Below, in pieces: positions 32,031 through 39,385 of a stretch of 39,441 bases of DNA (the first letter of the stretch is position 1; every line of letters begins with the position of its first letter). The translations under genes and the position numbers were made by a program. Location of the stretch: positions 1-39,441 of the forward strand of contig JAESUC010000122.1 in the NCBI GenBank assembly GCA_016763285.1. Reading direction: 5' to 3'. Origin of the DNA: Pseudomonas sp. (GTDB taxonomy: Bacteria; Pseudomonadota; Gammaproteobacteria; Pseudomonadales; Pseudomonadaceae). The notes under the pieces are model-generated. The model was given only the letters and a program-made list of their open reading frames with translations. It had not been told where the DNA came from and did not search any database.

Positions 32031-32833
32031 TGGGCACGCCACTGATTCAGAACGAAAACTTCGTCAAGATCGCCGCGCCTCTGGCCGTCGGCATATTGTT
32101 TCTCCTGCTATGGGAGGGGGCCGTGGTCGCCATGGAAATGCCGCATTACATCCTTCCCGGACCCTCGGCAATTGGCGAGTCTCTGGTGAATGACTGGCGC
32201 CCGCTGCTGGCCGCACTGATGATCACACTGAAGGTCACCTTCATGGCCTTTGCCATCTCGGTGGTCCTCGGCGTCGCCGCATCGCTGCTGTTCGTCCAGA
32301 GCAAATGGATCGAGCTGAGCCTGTTTCCCTACGCGGTGCTGATGCAGGTGACACCGGTGGTGGCTATTGCCCCGCTGATCATCATCTGGATTGACGACAC
32401 CACCTGGGCGCTGACCGTCTGCGCGGTGATCATCGCCATCTTCCCGATCATCTCCAATACCACTTTGGGCTTGCGTAGCGTGGATCCGAATCTGCTGAGC
32501 ATGTTCCGCATGTACCGTAGCAGCCGCTGGCAGGAACTGATTCGCCTGCGCATTCCCGGCGCACTGCCGTATTTCTTCGGCGGGCTGCGCATCAGCAGCG
32601 GCTTGGCGTTGATTGGCGCGGTGGTTGCGGAGTTTGTCGCGGGTACCGGCGGGGCCAAGGCAGGCCTGGCCTACATGATTCTGCAGTCGGGCTATAACCT
32701 GCAGATCCCACGCATGTTCGCGGCGCTAGCACTGATCACCCTGACCGGCATCGCGCTCTTTGCGCTGATGGTCTGGCTGTCAGACCGCGCGCTGCGCAAC
32801 TGGCATGAAAGCGCCCTGAAAGTGGAGCACTAG
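32030..32833 (+). CDS. ABC transporter permease (SsuC/TauC type)
   Basis: The 267-residue inner membrane protein has about six hydrophobic helices and the BPD_transp_1 EAA-type loop near RSSRWQELIRLRIPGALPYFFGGLRI (about residues 160-190), followed by ALIGAVVAEFVAGTGG. The ATG overlaps the ATPase stop (TGATG), with AGGAGG upstream. It should serve the binding protein at 29985 and possibly also the orphan binding protein at 26239. Confidence 0.9.
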   Translation: MGTPLIQNENFVKIAAPLAVGILFLLLWEGAVVAMEMPHYILPGPSAIGESLVNDWRPLLAALMITLKVTFMAFAISVVLGVAASLLFVQSKWIELSLFPYAVLMQVTPVVAIAPLIIIWIDDTTWALTVCAVIIAIFPIISNTTLGLRSVDPNLLSMFRMYRSSRWQELIRLRIPGALPYFFGGLRISSGLALIGAVVAEFVAGTGGAKAGLAYMILQSGYNLQIPRMFAALALITLTGIALFALMVWLSDRALRNWHESALKVEH

Positions 32834-32834
32834 G

Positions 32835-33791
32835 GTGCGCTTGAATCGTCCCGCCACTCCGCAATATGCCTGGGGCCTGGGTTACCTGTTGCTGGCGGGC
32901 ACCGCCCTGGGCTGGGGGCTGAATTTTCCGATCCTCAAGCTGGGCCTGGAAAACAGCCCGCCGCTGCTGTTCACCAGCCTGCGCATGGCCCTGGGCACGG
33001 TAACCATGTTCCTGATCGCCGCGGCAATGGGCATATTGCGCTGGCCGGCGCGTGGTGACTGGCCGGTGCTGTTCTCGGTAGGCGTGCTGCAGAACATGGC
33101 GTTTATCTCGCTGGTCACCGTAGGGCTGCAATTTCTGCCCGCAGGCCGGGCGGCGATTCTGGCCTACACCACGCCCATCTGGGTGGTGCCGGCAGCGGCG
33201 CTGTTTCTTGGCGAGCGCTTTACCCGGCCCCGAGCCATCGGCGTCGGACTCGGCATGACCGGGCTGCTGGTGGTACTCAATCCCCTGTCACTGGGCTGGG
33301 ACAATCCTGACGTGCTGTTGGGCGCCGGTCTGATTATGCTCGGCACGCTGGTGTGGACCGCTGGCCTCATTCATGTTCGCCGTCACCATTGGCACGGCGA
33401 GGTGCTCTCGCTGATTCCCTGGCAATTGCTGATCTCGGTGCTGGTACTGACACCCATCGCCCTGGTGGTGGAGGATCCTGCCGAGATCATCTGGGACACC
33501 ACCTTTCTCTGGCCTCTGCTGTTCAGCGGCACAGTTGCCTCGGGACTCTGCGTCGCCGCGCAGATCGCAGCGATCAGATCACTGCCGGCGGTCAGCCTGT
33601 CACTTAGCTCTGCTGCAGTGCCCGCCGTGGGTCTGTTATCCGCCGCCTGGTTCCTGGGTGAACGCCCCAGCCAGACCGATATTGTCGGCTTTGTGCTGAT
33701 AGCTGCCGGCATCCTCGTGGTCGGCCTGGCCGACCGCCGTCAGGCTGCACGTACCCGTGCTGCAGCTGCCAGCGAGTCGTCCCCGTCATGA
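32835..33791 (+). CDS. EamA/DMT family transporter
   Basis: The 318-residue protein has ten hydrophobic helices in two EamA repeats, with WGLNFPILKLGL near the N terminus and LGERFTRPRAIGVGLGMTGLLVV closing repeat one and LGERPSQTDIVGFVLIAAGILVVG closing repeat two. DMT family proteins export or import amino acids, nucleobases and other metabolites. It starts with GTG one base after the permease stop (GGAG about 9 bases before), so it is translated with the importer. Export of an unwanted degradation product or uptake of a related base are both possible. Confidence 0.88.
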   Translation: MRLNRPATPQYAWGLGYLLLAGTALGWGLNFPILKLGLENSPPLLFTSLRMALGTVTMFLIAAAMGILRWPARGDWPVLFSVGVLQNMAFISLVTVGLQFLPAGRAAILAYTTPIWVVPAAALFLGERFTRPRAIGVGLGMTGLLVVLNPLSLGWDNPDVLLGAGLIMLGTLVWTAGLIHVRRHHWHGEVLSLIPWQLLISVLVLTPIALVVEDPAEIIWDTTFLWPLLFSGTVASGLCVAAQIAAIRSLPAVSLSLSSAAVPAVGLLSAAWFLGERPSQTDIVGFVLIAAGILVVGLADRRQAARTRAAAASESSPS

Positions 33792-33822
33792 GTCAGGGCC
33801 AACAGGCGAGCAGTATCGGCCC

Positions 33823-33837
33823 GCACCTTGCCCGTGC
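33823..33837. promoter_or_regulatory. NtrC-type enhancer palindrome
   Basis: GCAC-CTTGCCC-GTGC, extended to CCGCAC/GTGCGG, has NtrC-site geometry and is centred about 170 bases upstream of the predicted sigma-54 start at 34001. A weaker TGCAC-N7-GTAAC match follows at 33863-33879. Confidence 0.5.
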
Positions 33838-33974
33838 GGTAACCAACAAACCGCACCGTTTTTGCACACATTTTGTAACGCTGCAACGCCCAGAACCAAG
33901 GGTGCAGCGCGGCCCATGGGTTGCGGCCCTTGACTTGCAGGCTCTCTGGTCAAAACACAGCGTAATGCCAAAAC

Positions 33975-33990
33975 TGGCCTGCATTTTGCT
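33975..33990 (+). promoter_or_regulatory. Sigma-54 promoter of the second NMT1-type transporter operon
   Basis: TGGCCTGCATTTTGCT has GG-N10-GC and TTGCT; the -24 element differs from TGGCAC at two positions. The predicted start is about 34001, 61 bases before the ATG at 34062. Confidence 0.7.
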
Positions 33991-34004
33991 GCTCACATTA
34001 AAAC

Positions 34005-34020
34005 CTGCCTAACTGGTCAG
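34005..34020 (+). promoter_or_regulatory. RutR-like operator at the transcription start
   Basis: CTGCCTA-AC-TGGTCAG lies about 4 bases downstream of the predicted +1. The right half is perfect. Confidence 0.68.
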
Positions 34021-34061
34021 GATATTTGCCCGCTGAATCACCTATCCCGGAGAAATGAAAA

Positions 34062-35057
34062 ATGTTGAAGAACACGTTCAAGGTTCTGGCGCTTAGCCTC
34101 GCCATCGCAGGAAGCGGTCTGGCCGTTGCGGCAGACAAGGTGACCTATCAGCTCGACTGGCTGCCAGGCGGTGACAAGGCACCCGTCTACGTTGGTATTC
34201 AGCAGGGCTTTTTCGCTGATGAGGACCTGGAAGTCAGCATTGCCAGCGGTCGCGGCTCCACCGACGCCATTACCAAAATCGCCACCGGACAGTCAGATCT
34301 GGGCAGTGCAGACATCGGCGCACTGATGGCTGCTCGCGCGCAGGAAGAGGTGCCGGTCAGCGCCATCTACATGATCTTCAACCAGGCGCCACACGCCTTT
34401 TTCATGCTCTCAAGCAGTGACATCGAGAGCATTTCCGATATTCAGGGCAAGAAAGTGGCGACATCGCCCTTCACCTCATCCAACGCTTTTCTGCCGCTGG
34501 TACTGGAAGAAAACGGCATGCCAGCAGATGCGGTCACCCTGACCAAATCCGACCCCGGCGCGCTGGGCCCGATGCTGATCACCGGCAATACCGATGCGAT
34601 CATCGCCTGGGTAACCAACGTGGCGCTGTTCAAGGACCAGGCCGCCAGCGCTGGCAAGGATATTCGCGTGCTGCCCTGGTCGGAAGCCGGCCTGTCGCTG
34701 TACAGCTCGGCAATCGTCGCCAGCGACAAATTTCTTGCGGAACGCCCCGATGTGGCCAAGCGCTTCATGAAGGCTTATGCCAAGTCGCTGGAATTCACCA
34801 TGAACGATCCTGAAGCCGCTGCCCAGGACCTGCACACCATGGTGCCTGAAGTCGATCCGGCAGTAGCCGTGGGTCAGATCAACGACACCAAGGTACTGGT
34901 CGTCAACGAGATCAGCGAAGCCGACGGCCTTGGCAGCATGACTCCGGAGCGCGTCGCCAGCACCTGGGAATGGGTAGCCCGAGCCAACGAACTAAGCACC
35001 GACTCGCTGGATCCGGAAACCATTGTCAACCGAGGCTTCATGCCGGAGTCAAAGTGA
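34062..35057 (+). CDS. NMT1/THI5-like ABC substrate-binding protein (divergent type)
   Basis: The 331-residue protein has a signal peptide (FKVLALSLAIAGSGLAVAA) and a core starting VTYQLDWLPGGDKAPVYVGIQQGFFADEDLEV, then GRGSTDAITKIATGQSDLGSADIGALMAARA. This is the ABC-type nitrate/sulfonate/pyrimidine receptor family, but it lacks the WYAQAEHGG and MGGPQVN segments of the other two NMT1-type proteins here, so its ligand is probably different. It has its own ATPase and permease immediately downstream and a nucleobase/nucleoside deaminase at the end of the operon. Confidence 0.9.
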   Translation: MLKNTFKVLALSLAIAGSGLAVAADKVTYQLDWLPGGDKAPVYVGIQQGFFADEDLEVSIASGRGSTDAITKIATGQSDLGSADIGALMAARAQEEVPVSAIYMIFNQAPHAFFMLSSSDIESISDIQGKKVATSPFTSSNAFLPLVLEENGMPADAVTLTKSDPGALGPMLITGNTDAIIAWVTNVALFKDQAASAGKDIRVLPWSEAGLSLYSSAIVASDKFLAERPDVAKRFMKAYAKSLEFTMNDPEAAAQDLHTMVPEVDPAVAVGQINDTKVLVVNEISEADGLGSMTPERVASTWEWVARANELSTDSLDPETIVNRGFMPESK

Positions 35058-35058
35058 T

Positions 35059-35862
35059 ATGAACCAGCCCCCCGAGCGCGCTTTCGTTCGGATGGCTGGC
35101 GTCGGACACCGTTATGATCCGGCGCCAGACAGCCCGTTGGCCGTGCGCAATATCGATCTGGAGATTCACCGTCACGAGTTCGTCGCGGTGGTCGGGCCAT
35201 CTGGCTGCGGCAAGTCGACCTTGCTACGTATGGTCTCCGGCTTGCTGATCCCCAGCGAAGGGCAGGTCAGCGTATTCGACAAACCAGTCAGCGGACCGCG
35301 CGACGACGTCGGTATCGTCTTCCAGAAGCCAACCCTGCTGCCCTGGCTGAATGTGCGCAAGAACGTACTTTTCCCGCTCAAGCACAAGTTCGGCCGTTAT
35401 GGTCGTAACGATGAGCAGCGCGCCAACGAGCTCCTGGCCATGGCCGGCCTGGACGCCTTTGCCGAGAAAATGCCCGATGAACTGTCCGGCGGCATGCAGC
35501 AGAGGGTCGGCATCGTCCGAGCCCTGCTGCTCAATCCGGACATCCTGTTGATGGACGAACCTTTCTCCGCACTGGATGCCATGACCCGCGAACAGATCGG
35601 CTTCGATCTGCTGAAGATCTGGGATGAACAGCCCAAGACGGTTCTGTTCATTACCCACTCCATTTCCGAAGCGGTACTGCTCTCGGACCGCGTGCTGGTC
35701 ATGAGCCATCGCCCTGGCAGCGTACTCGATCTGATCGATATCGACCTGCCACGGCCGCGCTCACCCGACACCATCAAACTGCCCGAATTCGGCGCCTTGA
35801 CGGACCGGATCAGAAAACACATTTACGAACCGGCGGCGGCAGCCCAACCGAGTGCGGTCTGA
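35059..35862 (+). CDS. ABC transporter ATPase (SsuB/TauB type)
   Basis: The 267-residue protein has Walker A GPSGCGKST (about residues 49-57), Q-loop VFQKPTLLPW, signature LSGGMQQRVGIVRAL, Walker B ILLMDEPFSALDA and H-loop ITHSISEA. It begins one base after the binding-protein stop; GGAG is about 12 bases before the ATG, so translational coupling is likely. It has no N-terminal extension, unlike the ATPase at 31116. Confidence 0.91.
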   Translation: MNQPPERAFVRMAGVGHRYDPAPDSPLAVRNIDLEIHRHEFVAVVGPSGCGKSTLLRMVSGLLIPSEGQVSVFDKPVSGPRDDVGIVFQKPTLLPWLNVRKNVLFPLKHKFGRYGRNDEQRANELLAMAGLDAFAEKMPDELSGGMQQRVGIVRALLLNPDILLMDEPFSALDAMTREQIGFDLLKIWDEQPKTVLFITHSISEAVLLSDRVLVMSHRPGSVLDLIDIDLPRPRSPDTIKLPEFGALTDRIRKHIYEPAAAAQPSAV

Positions 35863-35869
35863 GGTGGCT

Positions 35870-36631
35870 ATGCGCAAAATGATGATGAATGCCTCGCCCT
35901 GGCTGTTCTTCGCCGGGCTGATTGTGGTCTGGGAGGTGGTCTGCCGGGTATTCGCGTTGCCCGCTTACGTGCTGCCCGCACCCAGCGCGATTGGCGCAGC
36001 CTTCTTTGACGTGGAGATAAGTCGCTGGCTCGATCACCTCTGGGCGACCCTGCGTGTAGCCTTGATGGGATTTGCGCTCTCCATCGTGATCAGCATCCCG
36101 CTGGCCATCGTGATGATGCGCTCGGAGCTGCTGTCACGCACCCTGTATCCATTGCTGGTGGTAGTTCAGGCAACGCCAGTGGTCGCCGTGGCGCCGTTGA
36201 TCATCGTGATGATGGGCTCGGACGATCCCTCACGCGTGCTGATCACCTGCCTGCTGACATTCTTCCCGCTGGTGGTCTCCACCGCCACCGGCATCAACGA
36301 AACGCCGCCGGAACTGATCGAACTGAGCCGTTCACTGGACGCACCACTGCGCCGTGAAACCTGGCAGATCCGTATTCCGTACGCCATTCCGCATATTTTC
36401 AGCGGGCTGAAGGTCGCGATAACCCTGGCGATTATTGGCGCCGTAGTGGCCGAGTTCGTCGCAGCAGAGAAGGGGCTTGGCTACTTCATCCAGTTCTCTA
36501 CCTCGTTCTTCAAGATTCCCCAGGCCTTTGCCGGGTTGTTCTTCCTCGCCGCCGTCAGCCTGCTGCTGTTCAAATCGGTGCAGTGGACTCAGCAACTATT
36601 CTTCGCCTGGAGTCTGCCGAAGAAAAAATAA
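35870..36631 (+). CDS. ABC transporter permease (SsuC/TauC type)
   Basis: The 253-residue inner membrane protein has about six hydrophobic helices, starting SPWLFFAGLIVVWEVVCRVF, with the coupling loop near RSLDAPLRRETWQIRIPYAIPHIFSGLKV (about residues 144-172) and IIGAVVAEFVAAEKGLGY. GAGGTGG lies just before the ATG at 35870; a GTG at 35852 inside the ATPase end is less likely. It forms an importer with the two preceding genes. Confidence 0.9.
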   Translation: MRKMMMNASPWLFFAGLIVVWEVVCRVFALPAYVLPAPSAIGAAFFDVEISRWLDHLWATLRVALMGFALSIVISIPLAIVMMRSELLSRTLYPLLVVVQATPVVAVAPLIIVMMGSDDPSRVLITCLLTFFPLVVSTATGINETPPELIELSRSLDAPLRRETWQIRIPYAIPHIFSGLKVAITLAIIGAVVAEFVAAEKGLGYFIQFSTSFFKIPQAFAGLFFLAAVSLLLFKSVQWTQQLFFAWSLPKKK

Positions 36632-36660
36632 ACACCACCCATGAATTACAGGACCACGTT

Positions 36661-37137
36661 GTGAATCCGACCGAGACTGACATTGCCTTCCTGCGCCGGA
36701 GTTTTCGCCTCGCCGAAGAAGCTGGCCACCAGGGAATCCACCCGTTCGCTGCAATCCTGGTCGATGATCAGGGCCAGGTGCTGATGGAGCAGATCAACGC
36801 CTTTCTGCCCGACAAGGACATGACCGGCCACGCCGAACGCGTATTGATGACCCGCGCCAGCACCACCTATCCGGCAGAACTGCTGGGCCGCTGCACCATG
36901 TACACCTCCGCCGAGCCCTGCGCCATGTGCGCCGGCGCTGCCTACTGGGCTGGTATCGGTAGGGTGGTCTATGGCGCCAGCGAAAAGCGTTTGAAGGAAC
37001 TGACCGGCAACCACCCGGAAAATCCCACGCTGGATCTGCCGTGTCGCGTCGTGTTTGCCGCCGGGCAGCGCCACGTGGAAGTGATCGGACCGCTGCTGGA
37101 AGAAGAGTCCGCACAGATGCATGTCGGCTTCTGGTAA
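36661..37137 (+). CDS. Zinc-dependent nucleobase/nucleoside deaminase (cytidine deaminase fold)
   Basis: The 158-residue protein has the HxE motif GHAER (H57, E59) and the second zinc motif PCAMC (C87, C90), with AYWAGIGRVVYGA following. It resembles CDA-fold guanine deaminases and other purine or pyrimidine base deaminases. Between HAE and PCxxC the spacing is normal; the C terminus ends HVGFW. The start GTG at 36661 has AGGA 8 bases upstream; a longer frame from 36583 would run into the permease gene. It closes the third transporter operon, so the imported compound probably carries an exocyclic amino group. The amidohydrolase-type GuaD of this window is unrelated in fold. Confidence 0.85.
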   Translation: MNPTETDIAFLRRSFRLAEEAGHQGIHPFAAILVDDQGQVLMEQINAFLPDKDMTGHAERVLMTRASTTYPAELLGRCTMYTSAEPCAMCAGAAYWAGIGRVVYGASEKRLKELTGNHPENPTLDLPCRVVFAAGQRHVEVIGPLLEEESAQMHVGFW

Positions 37138-37311
37138 AAATCCGATCGGCACTGCACCGGTTGCGTCCCTTCGAGTCCATATACCTCTGATCTACACTGC
37201 ACATCGTCTGGTATGACCCCATCACCCCCACCATAGGGGTCTGTCAGGCAAAGGTTGCATAAGCGATCTATCCTGTGAGTACGACGATGACAATAATTCC
37301 AGAGGTCGTGC
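37138..37311 (+). other. Intergenic region at the right border of the purine cluster
   Basis: The 174 bases contain an inverted repeat GACCCC-N15-GGGGTC at 37215-37241. No acceptable sigma-54 element or RutR-like palindrome is seen, unlike in the gaps to the left, which marks a change of regulatory regime. Confidence 0.5.
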
Positions 37312-38331
37312 ATGCAAGCTGCACCGCGTACCCGCTGCGGCACACTGCCGGCATTGCTGCTGGGCAGTCTACTGTGGCAGAGCGGTGCGCACGCTGAAGG
37401 CAATGCTGAAGCCGCAATACTGGAATGGACCGTCTGGCCCCTGCCCGGAATAGTCAACGTCGAAGACGGTAAGCCCACCGACGGCATTACCATGGTCGGC
37501 GTGCGAATGCTGATGGCGCAGCTGCCCGATCTGCAGCCCGAGTTCCGCCTGGCCAATCGTCTGCGCCAGCAACGGAACATGGGTATGGGCCATGAGTTCT
37601 GCTCGATCCCGCTGCTGCGCCGCAGTGATACCGACCAGGTCGGTTATTTCATTCCCTTCATGGCCAGTACGCCGATCCAGGCGGTGATCCGCAAGGCTGA
37701 TCTGGCACGCTATCCGCTTGAGGATGGCCGGCTGTCGCTCCAGCGTCTGGTTGAGGAAACCGAGCTCCGCGGCGGTCTTTCCGCTTTCCGCACCTATCCT
37801 CCCGGGATCGAAGCCTGGTTCCACAAGGCTCAGGCCGTGGACCGCGCCGAATATATCACCGGCCACCAGGGCGGTGAGAACCTGCTGTTGATGGTCAGCC
37901 ATGGTCGGCTGGATCTGACATTCGAGTTCGCCACCATTACCCGCGCCATGAGTCAGCGCTTGCGCATGAAGGAACCCCTGCTGAGCCTGCCGGTTCACGA
38001 GCAAAGGGCACTGGTGGAAAGCGGCATGTACTGCACCCGCAGCGAATGGGGCCGGGCGATGGCCGAGCGCCTGGATCAGGCCGTGCGCACCGTGGTCGCC
38101 GACACGGACACCTTCCTGCCGCTCTACGACCAGTGGGTGCCTGCCGAGACGTACCAGGCCTATGCGACCGAACTGGCCGACTATTACCGCCAGCGGGCCA
38201 GGCAACCGACCCTATTCGGACCGCCCGTTTCATTCCCTGCTGATCTTCCCGCACCGGCAGACGATACCGACGCAGGCGAGAACAGCCTGTCAGAAGCCCC
38301 TCAGAGTGCGGAGCCGTCACCGGCCTTGTAA
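37312..38331 (+). CDS. Periplasmic solute-binding-like protein (TIGR02285-like)
   Basis: The 339-residue protein has a signal peptide ending near GAHAEG and a SBP_bac_3-like layout: ILEWTVWPLPGIVNVEDGKPTDGITMVGVRML at the start, MGHEFCSIPLLRR in the middle and a C-terminal lobe ending QWVPAETYQAYATELADYY. It resembles the TIGR02285 group of uncharacterised periplasmic proteins; no transporter partner is nearby. The last 30 or so residues are P, S and E rich. AGAGG precedes the ATG. Its end overlaps the convergent AraC-type gene by 31 bases. Function is unknown; a link with the purine cluster is not indicated. Confidence 0.78.
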   Translation: MQAAPRTRCGTLPALLLGSLLWQSGAHAEGNAEAAILEWTVWPLPGIVNVEDGKPTDGITMVGVRMLMAQLPDLQPEFRLANRLRQQRNMGMGHEFCSIPLLRRSDTDQVGYFIPFMASTPIQAVIRKADLARYPLEDGRLSLQRLVEETELRGGLSAFRTYPPGIEAWFHKAQAVDRAEYITGHQGGENLLLMVSHGRLDLTFEFATITRAMSQRLRMKEPLLSLPVHEQRALVESGMYCTRSEWGRAMAERLDQAVRTVVADTDTFLPLYDQWVPAETYQAYATELADYYRQRARQPTLFGPPVSFPADLPAPADDTDAGENSLSEAPQSAEPSPAL

Positions 38332-39284
38332 CGCGCCGGGGTCACCCCTTGCCAGCGCCGGAACGCACGCACAAAAGCGCCCTCATCAGAAAACCCCAGA
38401 CTCTCGGCAATCTCTGCCACTCGCTGATCGCCCTGCAGCGCGCGGCAGGCCATCTGCTGCAGCACGCTTTCGCGCAGGCTCTTGAACGACAATCCCTCCT
38501 CGCCAAGCCGGCGATTGAGGTGCCTGCCGCTGAGGTCCAGCTCCGCCGCCACTCTTTCCTTGCCCCAACGCGGATGCTGACGGACCAGGCGCTGCACATC
38601 GGCGGTCAGGCTGTGCTGGCCGAGCGCCGCCAGATTGTGGTCGGCCAGTTGCCGTAAGTGATCGCGCAGGGCGCTGTTGGCCTGGATCTGGGGTAACGCA
38701 AGTTGGTCGGTAGCGAAACCCAGATGGTTGCACCCGGCATTGAAGTGCACGGGGCAACCGAGCAGGGAATGATATTCATCTGGCGCCGCCAGGGGCGCGT
38801 GGGCAAACCAGATGCCACTGGGCTGAAAGCGTCCGCCGGTGGCCCAGCGGGTCAGGCTCAACATGCTGGCCAATACCGCCTCGACCCGTTCAGCCGAGCG
38901 TATACGCAGGTGCGGTTGATAGTCGATAAAGGCCTGGTCGCCTTCACTGTGCAATACAAACTCGCCACCATCGCCGACGACCGGCGCGTATTCGACCAGC
39001 TCTTCCAGTGCTTCACCAAAGGTGTCACAGGTCACCAGCAGCATGCCGACGCTGTCCAGATGGCCGATCTGCATCTCCAGCCCAAGCTGCAATCCGGCCA
39101 GCGGATCGCTGCTGGCTGCACAGAACGCGTCCCACAGAGCGTCCTGCGTTGCCAGGGGTACGCGTTGACCGGGACGCAGTTCTGCCAATAACGCTGCGGG
39201 CAGCATCAGGCCCTGGCGCTGCGCGGCCTGCACGATCGCCTGGCTGTAGAGCGGCGTAACGCTGTGTTCGGAAGTGTCGCCCAT
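38301..39284 (-). CDS. AraC family transcriptional regulator (OruR/ArgR-like, Arabinose_bd type)
   Basis: The protein (327 residues from this start) has an N-terminal ligand domain (LYSQAIVQAAQRQGLMLP to about residue 190, including DSVGMLLVTCDTFGEALEEL) and a C-terminal AraC helix-turn-helix pair: WGKERVAAELDLSGRHLNRRL and RVAEIAESLGFSDEGAFVRAFRRWQGVTPARYK. I prefer ATG 39284 because it leaves about 100 bases before the divergent gene at 39386 and removes a non-conserved basic leader; ATG 39338 (345 residues) is the alternative, and neither has a strong ribosome site. It probably controls the divergent flavoprotein gene. Confidence 0.86.
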   Translation of the reverse strand: MGDTSEHSVTPLYSQAIVQAAQRQGLMLPAALLAELRPGQRVPLATQDALWDAFCAASSDPLAGLQLGLEMQIGHLDSVGMLLVTCDTFGEALEELVEYAPVVGDGGEFVLHSEGDQAFIDYQPHLRIRSAERVEAVLASMLSLTRWATGGRFQPSGIWFAHAPLAAPDEYHSLLGCPVHFNAGCNHLGFATDQLALPQIQANSALRDHLRQLADHNLAALGQHSLTADVQRLVRQHPRWGKERVAAELDLSGRHLNRRLGEEGLSFKSLRESVLQQMACRALQGDQRVAEIAESLGFSDEGAFVRAFRRWQGVTPARYKAGDGSAL

Positions 39285-39385
39285 GGCCTGAATTGCCGGT
39301 CCTTTGTCCTGTTTGGTGCGATACGCCCTGTAGCGCATCCACTAGACTGGCAAGCATAACAACAAAGACTCCCGAGGTAGCAGCC

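Noticed and set aside
33942-33960. CTCTGGTCAA as another RutR-like operator
   Set aside because: Only the right half matches; the left half has 2 of 6 positions.
37236-37250. GG-N10-GC in the gap before the 37312 gene
   Set aside because: The flanks (AGGCA instead of TTGCA, no TGGC) do not fit a sigma-54 promoter.
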